From positions 1 to 64,000 of the forward strand of contig NZ_BMRN01000037.1 in the NCBI RefSeq assembly GCF_014648655.1: a stretch of 64,000 nt of DNA, read 5' to 3'. The stretch comes from Streptomyces atratus (GTDB taxonomy: Bacteria > Actinomycetota > Actinomycetes > Streptomycetales > Streptomycetaceae). Positions 8,908 through 17,887 of the stretch are shown here, piece after piece. Position numbers and translations under genes: made by a program. Numbering within the stretch: the first letter of the stretch is position 1; every line of letters starts with the position of its first letter. The notes under the pieces were generated by a model that was not told where the DNA came from, searched no databases, and saw only the letters and a list, made by a program, of their open reading frames with translations.

Positions 8908-8952
8908 CGGACAGCTGTCCGCTAGGTTCGATGACAAACGGACAGCTGTCCG
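8908..8952. promoter_or_regulatory. Two identical TetR-type operators
   Basis: The 14-bp palindrome CGGACAGCTGTCCG occurs exactly at 8908-8921 and again at 8939-8952, start-to-start 31 bp (three helical turns). Both sites are followed by CT and lie between the divergent TetR and paoA genes. Binding by the adjacent TetR protein is inferred. Confidence 0.85.
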
Positions 8953-9103
8953 CTTAGGTCCACCATAGCGGTAGATCCGGCCAGTGTGGCCGACCGGTGC
9001 CCATCACCGCTGGTCCATTCATCCGCATCTCCCTCTCCCTCCCGGGCTGTCTGCCGGGATCGTCTCGTTCGACGCGCATCAGCAACGCGAAAGAAGGCTG
9101 ATC

Positions 9104-9661
9104 ATGGCCCCATCGACGTCCAGCGCCATCACTCTGAACATCAATGGCGAGAAGTACACGCTGCCCGTCGACCATCGCACCACCTTGCTCGACGCCCTGC
9201 GCGAGCAGCTCGATCTGACCGGTACCAAAAAGGGCTGTGACCAGGGCCAGTGCGGCGCCTGTACGGTGCTGCTCGATGGGCGCCGGGCCGTTTCCTGTCT
9301 CCAGCTCGCAGTCGCGGCCGAGGGGCGCGCGATCACCACCATCGAAGGCGTGGCCGATGGTGAGCGGCTGCATCCGGTACAGCAGGCCTTCCTCGACCTC
9401 GACGGCTATCAGTGCGGTTACTGCACACCGGGGCAGATCTGTTCGGCCCTCGCGGTGATCGAGGAGCACGCGGCGGGCTGGCCGAGCGCCGTAACCGACG
9501 ATGTCCGGCCCGATGCGGGAGTGCCTGCACTCACCGCCGAAGAGATCCGCGAGCGGATGAGCGGCAACCTGTGCCGCTGTGGCGCCTATGTGTCGATCGT
9601 GCAGGCGGTCGCGCAGGCGGCAGAGGCGGCCGGGGCCGAGGTCAAGGAGGCGGCACTATGA
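9104..9661 (+). CDS. paoA: Molybdenum hydroxylase, 2Fe-2S subunit (PaoA/YagT type)
   Basis: 185 residues. The N-terminal plant-type ferredoxin domain has GCDQGQCGACTVLLDG plus a later Cys (RAVSCLQLA). The C-terminal helical [2Fe-2S] domain has CGYCTPGQICSA and GNLCRCGAY, giving all eight cluster ligands of the xanthine dehydrogenase family. It passes electrons from the Mo site to FAD. E. coli PaoA carries a Tat signal; this protein starts directly with MAPSTSSAITLNING, so a cytoplasmic enzyme is expected. ATG at 9104 has AAGAAGG upstream; its stop overlaps the next start (ATGA). Confidence 0.93.
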   Translation: MAPSTSSAITLNINGEKYTLPVDHRTTLLDALREQLDLTGTKKGCDQGQCGACTVLLDGRRAVSCLQLAVAAEGRAITTIEGVADGERLHPVQQAFLDLDGYQCGYCTPGQICSALAVIEEHAAGWPSAVTDDVRPDAGVPALTAEEIRERMSGNLCRCGAYVSIVQAVAQAAEAAGAEVKEAAL

Positions 9662-10650
9662 GGGAATTCGGTTACGAACGCGCTTTCGACGTCTCCGGAG
9701 CGGTCGCGCTGCTCGGCGCCGACCCCGACGCCCGCTTCCTCGGCGGCGGCACCAACCTCCTCGACCTGATGAAGGCCGGCGTGGAAAGGCCCGCTCTGCT
9801 CATCGACGTACGCGAACTTCCGCTCGACGGAGTGGAGTTAACCGACGACGGCGGGCTGCGCATCGGCGCGACCGTCACCAACAGCGATCTCGCAGCTCAC
9901 CCCGAAGTACGGCGTCGCTACCCGGCGTTGGCGCAGGCCGTCCTGGCCGGCGCTTCGGGACAGCTGCGCAACATGGCCACCGTCGGCGGGAACCTGCTCC
10001 AGCGGACCCGCTGCGGCTACTTCACCGACCTGAGCAAACCCTGCAACAAGCGGGCCCCCGGCAGCGGTTGCCCCGCCCTCACGGGCGAACACCACAACCA
10101 CGCGATCCTCGGCACCTCGGAGCACTGCGTCGCCACCCATCCCTCGGACATGGCGGTCGCACTCGCCGCCTTCGACGCCGTCATCTCGTACGAAACGGCG
10201 GACAGGCCGGGCGAGTTGCCGATAGACGAGTTCTATCTGCCCGTGGGCGAAACCCCACACATCGAGACCGCCCTTCCTGCGGGGGCGCTGATCACCGGCG
10301 TCACGCTGCCGCAGGCCCCGGTCGCCATCCACTCGCGGTACCGAAAAGTGCGCGAGCGCGCCTCGTACGCGTTCGCGATCGGCTCAATCGCCGCCGCGCT
10401 CGACGTACAGGACGATGTCGTACGCGAAGTGCGCCTCGCGTACGGGGCCGTCGCGTCCCGACCGTGGCGGGCCCGTGCGGCCGAGCAGGTGCTGATCGGC
10501 AGCCCGGCGAGCGCGGAGGCGTTCGCCGCCGCAGCAGATGCCGAACTGGCGGCCGCCGAGGCGCTTCCCGAGAACGGATACAAGGTGACGTTGATGCACA
10601 ACCTCGTCGTGGCCGTGCTGACCGCACTCACCGAGGAGGCCGCCCGATGA
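9658..10650 (+). CDS. paoB: Molybdenum hydroxylase, FAD subunit (PaoB/YagS type)
   Basis: 330 residues. FAD-binding domain of the CO-dehydrogenase flavoprotein fold: FLGGGTNLLDLMKAGVE near residue 22 and the pyrophosphate-binding AGASGQLRNMATVGGNLL near residue 98. An inserted loop holds RTRCGYF, PCNKR, GSGC and SEHC, as in the YagS/PaoB branch where such cysteines hold an extra [4Fe-4S] cluster. The C-terminal CODH_C domain is present. It overlaps paoA and paoC by 4 bp each, so the three subunits are translationally coupled. Confidence 0.92.
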   Translation: MREFGYERAFDVSGAVALLGADPDARFLGGGTNLLDLMKAGVERPALLIDVRELPLDGVELTDDGGLRIGATVTNSDLAAHPEVRRRYPALAQAVLAGASGQLRNMATVGGNLLQRTRCGYFTDLSKPCNKRAPGSGCPALTGEHHNHAILGTSEHCVATHPSDMAVALAAFDAVISYETADRPGELPIDEFYLPVGETPHIETALPAGALITGVTLPQAPVAIHSRYRKVRERASYAFAIGSIAAALDVQDDVVREVRLAYGAVASRPWRARAAEQVLIGSPASAEAFAAAADAELAAAEALPENGYKVTLMHNLVVAVLTALTEEAAR

Positions 10651-12809
10651 CCACAACGACCCGAATCGCTGCCGTGACGGGAGCCGTAGGCTCCGCCCGT
10701 ACCCGTGTGGAGGGCCGCGACAAGGTCACCGGGGCAGCCCGCTACGCCGGAGAGATCCCCTTCGCCGAACTCGCGCACGGCTGGCTGGTGTTGTCGACCG
10801 TGGCCCGTGGCCGTATCCGCTCCGTTGATGACGCCCCGGTCCTGGCCATGCCCGGCGTTCTCACCGTGCTGCACCACGGGAACGCGCCACGCGTCGAAAC
10901 CGACTATGTGGGCATGCTGGGGCGACCGAATCCGGTCCTCGGGATCTTCCAGCACGACCGTGTGCCCTTCGTCGGCTGGCCGGTGGCGCTGGTCGTGGCC
11001 GAGACGTCCGAGCAAGCCAGGGAGGCCGCCGAGGCACTGGTGGTCCGGTACGACGAGGAGCCGCACGACGTCGCGTTCTTCGCCGGACACCCCAGTGCGT
11101 ACACGCCGCAGGACAACCCGATGCTCCAGGCCGAGACGGAGAAGGGGGACGTGGAGGCCCAACTCGACGCGTCCCCCGTCGTCGTGGACGAGGAGTACAC
11201 CACACCGGAAGAACACCACAACCCGATGGAGCCGCATGCGGCGACGGCTCGCTGGGACGGCGGCCGGCTCGACGTCGTCGACTCCAACCAGGGCAGCACC
11301 TGGGTGGCGAGCGAACTCGCCCAGCTCTTCTCCCTGGATCCGGCCTCCGTACGGGTGCGGTCCGAACACGTCGGCGGCGCCTTCGGATCGAAGGGGCTGA
11401 GCCCGCACCAAGTGGCCGCCGTGATGGCCACGACCGTCCTCCACCGCCCGGTCCGCGTAGTGCTGACTCGTCGTCAGATGTTTTCCCTCGTCGGTTTCCG
11501 CAGCCCCACGGCGCAGCGGATCAGGCTCGGCGCCGACGCCGACGGCCGACTGCGCGCGTTCGACCACCAGGCGCTGAGTCTTACGTCGACCGTGCATGAA
11601 TTCATCGAGTCGAGCGCCGTACTGGGGCGCGTGATGTACGACGCCGACGCGCATCACACCCTTCACCGGCTCGTACGGCTCGACGTGCCGACCCCGGCCT
11701 GGATGCGCGCACCGGGCGAGGCACCGGGATCTTTCGCCCTCGAATCCGCCCTCGACGAACTGGCCGCGAAGTGCGGCATGGACCCGATCGCGCTGCGCGC
11801 ACGCAACGAACCCGAGACGGGTCCCGTGTCCGGGCTGCCGTTCAGCAGCCGCAATGTGCTCGCTTGTTTCGAGGAGGGCGCCCGCAGGTTCGGCTGGGCT
11901 GACCGGGACCCGCGGCCCGGCCTGCGCCGTGAGGGGCGCTGGCTGCTCGGAACCGGTACGGCGGCGGCCACCTACCCCTCGGGAGTCGGCCCGTCCACGG
12001 CGGCCGTGACCGCGGAATCGGACGGAACCTTCACCGTGCGGATCAACGCGGCGGACATCGGGACCGGGGCAAGAACCGCGATGACCCTGGTCGCGGCGGA
12101 CGCGCTGGAGGTAGATCCGGACCGCATCCGTGTGCGCATCGCGGACAGCGACCTCGGCCCGGCGATGTTCGCCGGCGGCTCGATGGGTACGCGCTCCTGG
12201 GCGTGGGCGGTGACGGTCGCGGCGGACGAACTGCGGGAGCGACTGTCCCCGGGAGGCGGCATTCCGCCGGAGGGGATCACTGCCCGGTCGAACACCGCCG
12301 AGGCCATCGGCGCCCTCGCGAAGAAGGAACGGCACTCCTTCGGCGCGCAGTTCGCCGAAGTCGCGGTGGATGTCGCCACCGGTGAGGTGCGCGTGCGACG
12401 GCTGCTCGGCATCTACGCCGCAGGCACCATCGTCAACCCGCTCACTGCCCGCAGCCAGTTCATCGGCGGAATGACCTGGGGGCTGTCCATGGCCCTCCAC
12501 GAGGAGGCGATCAGGGACCGGGCCTCCGGCGGCCACGTCGGTGCCGACCTCGCCGGCTATCACTTCGCCGCGCACGCCGACGTGCCGCTCATCGAGGCGG
12601 ACTGGGTGGACGACCCCGTCCCGGACGACCCGGTCGGGATCAAGGGCATCGGCGAGATCGGCGTCGTGGGCGTCGCCGCCGCGATCGCCAACGCGGTGTG
12701 GCACGCAACCGGCGTGCGCCACCGCGACCTGCCGATCCGTCCGGACCGTGTCCTGCGTGCGGCGGACGGAGCGCGGCATCGAGCGGCGGAGGGCGCCCGG
12801 AATGCTTGA
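10647..12809 (+). CDS. paoC: Molybdenum hydroxylase, molybdopterin subunit (PaoC/YagR type)
   Basis: 720 residues, the catalytic large subunit. An N-terminal aldehyde oxidase/xanthine dehydrogenase a/b hammerhead domain (DKVTGAARYAGEIP) is followed by two Mo-cofactor domains, with the family motifs EHVGGAFGSKGL, WMRAPGEAPGSFALESALDE and, near the C-terminus, GIKGIGEIGVVG, which contains the active-site Glu. Relatives oxidise aldehydes to acids at a Mo site with a cytosine-dinucleotide cofactor. Start ATG overlaps the paoB stop. The substrate cannot be read from sequence; aromatic aldehydes are typical of this branch. Confidence 0.93.
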   Translation: MTTTTRIAAVTGAVGSARTRVEGRDKVTGAARYAGEIPFAELAHGWLVLSTVARGRIRSVDDAPVLAMPGVLTVLHHGNAPRVETDYVGMLGRPNPVLGIFQHDRVPFVGWPVALVVAETSEQAREAAEALVVRYDEEPHDVAFFAGHPSAYTPQDNPMLQAETEKGDVEAQLDASPVVVDEEYTTPEEHHNPMEPHAATARWDGGRLDVVDSNQGSTWVASELAQLFSLDPASVRVRSEHVGGAFGSKGLSPHQVAAVMATTVLHRPVRVVLTRRQMFSLVGFRSPTAQRIRLGADADGRLRAFDHQALSLTSTVHEFIESSAVLGRVMYDADAHHTLHRLVRLDVPTPAWMRAPGEAPGSFALESALDELAAKCGMDPIALRARNEPETGPVSGLPFSSRNVLACFEEGARRFGWADRDPRPGLRREGRWLLGTGTAAATYPSGVGPSTAAVTAESDGTFTVRINAADIGTGARTAMTLVAADALEVDPDRIRVRIADSDLGPAMFAGGSMGTRSWAWAVTVAADELRERLSPGGGIPPEGITARSNTAEAIGALAKKERHSFGAQFAEVAVDVATGEVRVRRLLGIYAAGTIVNPLTARSQFIGGMTWGLSMALHEEAIRDRASGGHVGADLAGYHFAAHADVPLIEADWVDDPVPDDPVGIKGIGEIGVVGVAAAIANAVWHATGVRHRDLPIRPDRVLRAADGARHRAAEGARNA

Positions 12810-13950
12810 CATCGCCGAGGAGCTCAACCACTGGTTCGAGGAGGGCCGGGACTTCGCCGTCGCCACCGTCGTGGCCGTCGGCGGCAGCGCGCCGCGCGGT
12901 CCCGGCGCCGCCCTGGCCGTCGACAGTCACGGCACCGCCATCGGTTCCGTCTCCGGCGGTTGCGTGGAAGGGGCGGTGTACGACCTGTGTGTCCAGGCGC
13001 TCCGGGACGGCCGGACCGTGCGCGAACGGTTCGGATACAGCGACGAGGACGCCTTCGCGGTGGGACTCACCTGCGGCGGCGTCATCGAAGTCCTGGTCAC
13101 GCCGGTGCGCGCGGACGCGCCGGTGTTCCAGGCAGCGGTGTCGGCCGCGGACCGAGGAGAGGCGGCGGCACTCGCCCGGGTGGCCCGGGGCCAGGGCGAA
13201 CTGCTCGGCAGGGCGCTACTCGTTCACCCGGACGGATCGTACGAGGGCAGCCTCGACGGGCATCCGGAGCTGGACGAAGCGGCAGCGGCGGAGGCTCGCG
13301 CGATGCTGGACACCGGCCTCACCGGCACCGTCGAGATCGCGGAGGACGGGTCAAGTTGCCCGGGCGGAGTGATGCTGTTCGTGGAGTCGAGGGTGCCGCC
13401 ACCCCGGATGATCGTCTTCGGCGCCGTGGACTTCGCGACGGCGCTCGTACGGGCGGGCAAGTTCCTCGGCTACCACGTGACCGTGTGCGACGCCCGGCCG
13501 GTCTTCGCCACGCGTGCCCGCTTCCCCGCAGCCGACGACCTCGTGGTCGACTGGCCGCACCGCTACCTACGGCGCACCGCGACCGACGAACGAACCGTTC
13601 TGTGCGTACTCACCCACGACGCCAAGTTCGACGTTCCTCTGCTGGAGGCTGCCCTGCGGCTGCCGGTCGCGTTCGTCGGCGCGATGGGCTCGCGCCGCAC
13701 CCACGAGGACCGCAACCGGCGCTTGCGCGAAGTCGGCGTCACCAACCGCGAGTTGGCCCGCCTGCGCTCCCCGATCGGCCTCGACCTCGGCGCCCGCACC
13801 CCCGAGGAGACCGCCCTGTCCATCGCGGCGGAGGTCGTCGCGGCGCGCCGGGGCGGGACGGGGGTTCCGCTGACCGGTTCGAAAACGCCCATTCACCATG
13901 ACGTGGACGGGAACGAGGAGGGCGAGGCCCGCTCCCGAGCGGCGGCGTGA
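12802..13950 (+). CDS. paoD: XdhC/CoxI-family Mo-cofactor insertion chaperone
   Basis: 382 residues. N-terminal XdhC_CoxI domain (VAVGGSAPRGPGAALAV, then GSVSGGCVEGAVYD with the conserved GGCVE), and a C-terminal Rossmann-like domain (VFGAVDFATALVRAG, CDARPVFATRARFPAAD, AFVGAMGSRRTHEDR). Such proteins bind the molybdenum cofactor, help its sulfuration and load it into the large subunit. The ATG lies 8 bp inside the end of paoC, completing a four-gene operon. The final 25 residues are a charged tail. Confidence 0.9.
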   Translation: MLDIAEELNHWFEEGRDFAVATVVAVGGSAPRGPGAALAVDSHGTAIGSVSGGCVEGAVYDLCVQALRDGRTVRERFGYSDEDAFAVGLTCGGVIEVLVTPVRADAPVFQAAVSAADRGEAAALARVARGQGELLGRALLVHPDGSYEGSLDGHPELDEAAAAEARAMLDTGLTGTVEIAEDGSSCPGGVMLFVESRVPPPRMIVFGAVDFATALVRAGKFLGYHVTVCDARPVFATRARFPAADDLVVDWPHRYLRRTATDERTVLCVLTHDAKFDVPLLEAALRLPVAFVGAMGSRRTHEDRNRRLREVGVTNRELARLRSPIGLDLGARTPEETALSIAAEVVAARRGGTGVPLTGSKTPIHHDVDGNEEGEARSRAAA

Positions 13951-14200
13951 CCCGGCCGCGGCGGCGAGGCCATGAAGGCCGGGGCGTCGCCGTGCAGGAC
14001 GACCGGGCCCAGGGTTTGACGTCCGCGACACGGAAACGCAGTTCGGCTCCCGTTCCTGGACGCCCGTACCCGCCGGGGGAGCAGCACAGGGACGCCCCCT
14101 GGCGGACGCAGGGCACGGGGCCTCCTCAACGAACGGACACGCCCGGCCACGCCTGCGTGCGGTCCAGGGCGAACATGCCCGGCGCAGGCACAGCCGGCCC

Positions 14201-14845
14201 TCAGTCGTTCAGGCCCCACTTGGGCGGGAACCATGCCCGCAGCGGCCTGGCATCGAGCCGGTACGACTGTTTGATGCAGCTGCGGCCGCTGATGCCGGCG
14301 ATCTCCGGGTGCGCGACCCTGGCGTACTTGTCAACCTCACAGAGCAGGTTCTGGCAGTCGATCAGTTGGAGAGGCCGTCCCTTCAGTCCGTGGAAGGGGA
14401 GATCGAGGCGGGCGAAATGCTCCTGTTGCGAGTCGGCCATGTAGCGGATGACGTCGGCTTCGATGCCGTCGGCCGAGCGGCCGAAGCACTTGCGGATCCC
14501 GTCGCGCGCGCCGGGGCCGGGCATGACGAAGTCCATCTCGGAGAACGCCATCTGTGACGCGTAGTTGAGATCGACGGTGAACTGGTAGGCCAGGAACGGG
14601 CCGATCGCCGGGTAGCCGAGGAGCACCTCGTACGCCTCGCGCATCGTCGCGGCCTCCAGGACACGTCCGGGCACGCCCGCGGTCATCATCATCTCAAGCA
14701 GCCGCAGGTGATTGCGGTGCTTGCGCCCCTCCCCCAGCTGCGGCGGGGGCACGATGCAGGCGGCCGAGTACAGTCGCCGGCCCTTGGTGAACGCCGCCGA
14801 CAGAATCTGGTCGTAGGCCCGGTAGTCGTAGGCGTCCCAGCGCAC
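14201..14845 (-). pseudogene. Helical domain of a DNA-base hypermodification-type protein, 5'-truncated
   Basis: About 214 residues matching what I know of the 5-hmdU-DNA-kinase helical domain / alpha-glutamyl-putrescinyl-thymine pyrophosphorylase group: LGYPAIGPFLAYQFTVDLNY, SEMDFVMPGPGARDGIRKCF, and a C-terminal LQLIDCQNLLCEVDKYARV. In phages these proteins act on hypermodified thymines; some chromosomal copies have nucleotide-kinase names. The usual N-terminal 80-100 residues are missing: the frame opens at RWDAYDYRAYDQ, exactly where an IS110 fragment begins. GTG/ATG starts near 14845 have no good ribosome site, so I call it truncated, although the rest of the frame is open to a normal stop. 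Confidence 0.55.
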
Positions 14846-15060
14846 TTCGCCGAGTTCGCAATGCGGGCCCCGTCGGCGATAGCGTCGCGGGCGCCGGTAT
14901 TGCCCTCACCGCGGTATCCGTCGCCGACGCGGTTCACGACTCGGCCAGGAATGTGAAGGACCTCTTGGCCGTGGCCTGCGCGAGCCAGGATGAGAGCGGG
15001 TTCGCCGCCAGCCACGTCGACGGCCCAGATCAGGTTCATCGTGCTCCAGACGATCGTGTG
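14846..15060 (-). mobile_element. IS110-family transposase N-terminal fragment
   Basis: The minus strand encodes LIWAVDVAGGEPALILARA, then GQEVLHIPGRVVNR..DGYRGEGNTGARDA..IADGARI. This matches the part of IS110 DEDD transposases around the second acidic residue (WAVDL...), the IPGR.VN segment and the GEGKTDAKDA motif. The lysine and first aspartate of the last motif are changed (GNTGARDA). No C-terminal serine-containing domain or terminal sequences are present, so only about 70 codons survive, fused to the truncated gene downstream. Confidence 0.75.
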
Positions 15061-15226
15061 TGCAGGTCCTGCCGCAGACGACCGCGCCGACACAACCTTA
15101 CACAGCGGTCTCGGTCGCACTTCCCGATCCGGCGACCGGTTCGTCGCGGGGTGCTGAGCGGCCAAGTCACAGCAGCCCACGGGCGGCAGCCAAACCCCGA
15201 CTGGGAGGTACGAGTGAGTTCCGCTC

Positions 15227-15484
15227 TCAGTGGCCGCGCGCGAGTCCCTCGACGCCAAGTACGTCCAGGCCGTCGAGGACGAGGTCGATGCTGACGGCTG
15301 CGAGCAGGAGCCCCAGAAGTCGGCCGAGCAGCTCCACTGTCGCGTGATGTGTGGCGCGGAGTACGCGCTCCAGGAGCAGGATGCACACAAGGTCGAGCAC
15401 AATCACAGCGAGGTACGCGTCGGCAACGGTGGAGCGCCAGGTCCAGGTGGAGCGTGCTGTCGCTTCGATGAGCAGTGCTGTCAT
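15227..15484 (-). pseudogene. MarC-family membrane protein, C-terminal fragment
   Basis: 85 residues with two or three membrane segments (YLAVIVLDLVCILLLERVL; ELLGRLLGLLLAAVSIDLVLDGL), matching the last third of MarC/NAAT-type integral membrane proteins, whose full length is about 200. No upstream continuation with the first half was found in any frame. Probably non-functional. Confidence 0.65.
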
Positions 15485-15708
15485 GGCCAGGGGGGCGTGT
15501 CAGGCGTTGCGTGTCAGAGCCTCGGCGTGTGCGCAGGCCGTTGCCGAGGATCTGTAGCCCGAAGACGAAGGAATGGTCGGCACGTCGGCGCCCGCCCGGC
15601 GCGGCGTGTGGTGTTACTGGTCAGCAGGAGACCAGTCCGGAGTGCACTCCAAGGGCGCCGCCCTGAAACGGGTTGCCGTAAGAGTCAGAACAACTATAAG
15701 GTCATTAC

Positions 15709-16179
15709 ATGTCACGTGTACGACAGGCAGCCGAGGACGACGTCGCGGAACTCGTACGCCTGCGGGCGTTGCTGTTCGAGACCCTCGGCGGCGACTTCTT
15801 CAACCCCTCATCAGCAGACGACGACTGGCGGCACACCCTTGCTGCGGTACTGAAGGAACAGTTGGCATCCGACGCCGTTCGGATCCTCGTCGTTGACGGC
15901 AACAACGGCCTTGCCGCCTGCGGCATCGGAACCATCGAGCAACGACTGCCCGGCCCGCACCTACGTAACGGCCGGATCGGACATGTGATCGGCGTGGTCA
16001 CCGATCCGGCGAATCGACGGCGCGGCCACAGCCGCACGATCATGCACAGCCTGCTCGACTGGTTCCGGGAACGTGAGGTCGCCCGAGTGGACCTGTACGC
16101 CTCTTCCGACGGCGAACCGCTCTACCGCGCACTCGGCTTCGTCGACCACCCCGACCCCTCACTGTGCTGGCGTCCGTGA
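15709..16179 (+). CDS. GNAT-family N-acetyltransferase
   Basis: 156 residues covering one GNAT fold: N-terminal VRQAAEDDVAELVRLRALLF, the acetyl-CoA pyrophosphate-binding motif A (VIGVVTDPANRRRGHSRTIM; R-R-x-G-H-S), and the C-terminal motif B with LYRALGFVDHP. Start ATG at 15709 has AAGG eight bases before it in a short AT-rich stretch. The substrate is unknown. It belongs to the same subgroup as the protein at 50575-51120 (similar opening and D-P-x-x-R-R-R-G-H), suggesting a paralogue pair. Confidence 0.88.
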   Translation: MSRVRQAAEDDVAELVRLRALLFETLGGDFFNPSSADDDWRHTLAAVLKEQLASDAVRILVVDGNNGLAACGIGTIEQRLPGPHLRNGRIGHVIGVVTDPANRRRGHSRTIMHSLLDWFREREVARVDLYASSDGEPLYRALGFVDHPDPSLCWRP

Positions 16180-16213
16180 CAGGCGACCCGCCGCCTTCAA
16201 AAAACCTTTGCTC

Positions 16214-16355
16214 TCTGAAGATCGCTCGCCGGAGTCTCACAAACTGCGGCCGGAACTGAAGGCATGTGACGCCTTCCTCGACCCGGGCGACACTCTTGTC
16301 ATCCCGAGCCTGGACCGCTACAGGCGGCCCCTCCAGGATCCCGTCCCTCCTGGCA
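16214..16355 (+). pseudogene. Serine recombinase (resolvase) fragment
   Basis: A short stretch reads RPELKACDAFLDPGDTLVIPSLDRY followed, in a shifted frame, by SLLAG. This is the signature block of small serine resolvase/invertase catalytic domains (R.EL..AL..L.PGDTLVV..LDR.GRS..DL). The catalytic Ser region and the DNA-binding domain are gone. A relic of a mobile element. Confidence 0.65.
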
Positions 16356-16729
16356 GGCCATCAGGTGGTTCGCGCCGCAGTGGGTACGGGCCCACAAGGC
16401 TTCGCTTCCGTTGCGGCTCCGCCACAGCAGCCTGCGGAGAAGACCGCGGTCGTGGCAGTGGTCCCGGAACGCTGCCGGACCCGTGCACCGGTCGCACTGA
16501 TTGACCCGAGCAGGCGAAGGGCGGGGACGCACTGTGGCGGACTCCGCTGTGCTCGCCCACGTGCGCGCGATGCGCCGCATCCGGGAGGTCCGGGCAGGGC
16601 TGTCCGGCGAGGTGGTCATGGGCAGCAGCACGCCGGGGACCACTGACACTCTCGAACAGTCGCACTTGGCCGACGAAGCGCATGGGCCCATCGTGGCCCT
16701 CAAGTTGGACGAGGGACTCGTGTGCAGAG
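16356..16729. other. No supported gene
   Basis: Short frames on both strands without a recognisable domain. The plus frame from about 16520 (AHVRAMRRIREVRAGLSGEV) is open for some 65 codons and could be another fragment, but I cannot assign it. Confidence 0.35.
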
Positions 16730-16891
16730 CTAGCGGAATGCCACCGGCGGGCGAACGCCGCTGAAGTCGATCGCGCGGTCCGCCTCGCGCAAGGTCTGCT
16801 CGGCCACCCGGCGCGTCTCGGCCAAAACGTCCCCATGCTCCTCCACAAGCCTGGCGTAGATCGGTGCCTCGGACCTGTCTGCGGGACTCAT
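16730..16891 (-). CDS. Small hydrophilic protein of unknown function
   Basis: 53 residues beginning MSPADRSEAPIYARLVEEHG, then a charged helix (AETRRVAEQTLREADRAIDF). I recognise no domain, but the composition, helix periodicity and third-position GC bias resemble small conserved Streptomyces proteins rather than noise. The ATG at 16891 was chosen over an upstream start that would add a low-complexity stretch of 44 residues. Confidence 0.5.
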   Translation of the reverse strand: MSPADRSEAPIYARLVEEHGDVLAETRRVAEQTLREADRAIDFSGVRPPVAFR

Positions 16892-17569
16892 GTTGAACTT
16901 TCTGTCGGGGTACGGCCGCCTCCCTCCGGTGAGGGGAAGCGGGGGCCGAGTATACGCGCTGCAGGCAGAATGCCGCAGAGTTGACCGGAGGTCGGGCAGC
17001 GACAGAGCGGTGCCGCCCAGCACAGCCCCGCGCCCGCGCCGAGCAGGTGGCTTGACAAGGCTGGTTCATCGGCAGTCGGCGGTGCGTCAGGTGACTGGTT
17101 GGGACGGCCCGTCCGCGATCGACACACTTCAGCGGCGTTGACAAAGCCCGTCCGATCGGCCTGCGAAGGACTCCCGGGCGGGCGCCGCCTCCCGCACTGC
17201 CCGAGGCCTCGTTTTCGCGCATGAGATGCGCGCGGACACAGGAGTCTCTCGCCGAACGTTCGACGCGATCAGCGGTCCAGGACGAGGCCGGTGCCACTCA
17301 GGCAGCCGTCGATCAGGTCGTCGGTACTGCCGCATCTTGAGCTTGCGCTTCACAGCCGGTGTGATATGGCCCGGGTCGGCGGCAGCGAGGCTTCCCCACG
17401 TCCGGGTGCTCCGCCAATCCTCCCCCGTACCTCCACATCACCGACGTCACCCACAGCCTCTCAGGGATGAAAGGCCTTACCTACTGGGCCCGGTGGTCCC
17501 ACGTTCCCGGAATATCCGGCTGGGCGCCCTTACGGTCGGCCTGGGTGTCCTGTCAGACACCTCACGGCT
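16892..17569. other. No supported gene
   Basis: Nearly 680 bases with only short, mutually overlapping frames. The minus strand near 17270-17330 can encode DDLIDGCLSGTGLVLDR before a stop, which looks like a protein C-terminus but is unattached to any longer frame. Likely gene debris. Confidence 0.4.
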
Positions 17570-17887
17570 TCAGTCGGCCAAGACTCCTGGAACGAGGCCA
17601 CCGTTCACGGCTCGCGTCCAGAGCGTGTGGTGCCACTCGTTGGCTTCGAGAGCGGGCTGGGTGGTCAGCACCGGATTCGGGCCGGTCTCGATGAGGTGCA
17701 ACAACGACCATGCAACGCCGTAGCAGTCGTCGGGACCGAAGCACGCAACCAGCGCCTTGGCCTCGTCCGCCGTAACCGGTCCGGAGATCTCCTTGAGCTG
17801 ATTTTCGCGCCTGTCGATCTCCCCTTCACTCGCGTCCCAGTCGAGGAGAGGACCATCGGCGACGAACAACTGCACTGCGGATCTCAT
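17570..17887 (-). CDS. Conserved hypothetical protein
   Basis: 105 residues: an acidic N-terminal half (LFVADGPLLDWDASEGEIDR), then GPVTADEAKALVACFGPDDC and AWSLLHLIETGPNPVL. The regular mix of hydrophobic and charged residues and the codon bias support a real gene. I do not recognise a named domain; it may be an immunity- or contact-system-type cytosolic protein, but that is only a guess. ATG at 17887 preferred; an upstream start would add 12 residues. Confidence 0.6.
   Translation of the reverse strand: MRSAVQLFVADGPLLDWDASEGEIDRRENQLKEISGPVTADEAKALVACFGPDDCYGVAWSLLHLIETGPNPVLTTQPALEANEWHHTLWTRAVNGGLVPGVLAD

Noticed and set aside
10233..12866. Long minus-strand frame antisense to paoC
   Set aside because: Shadow of a strongly supported coding gene; composition rich in Arg, Gly and His without domain motifs.
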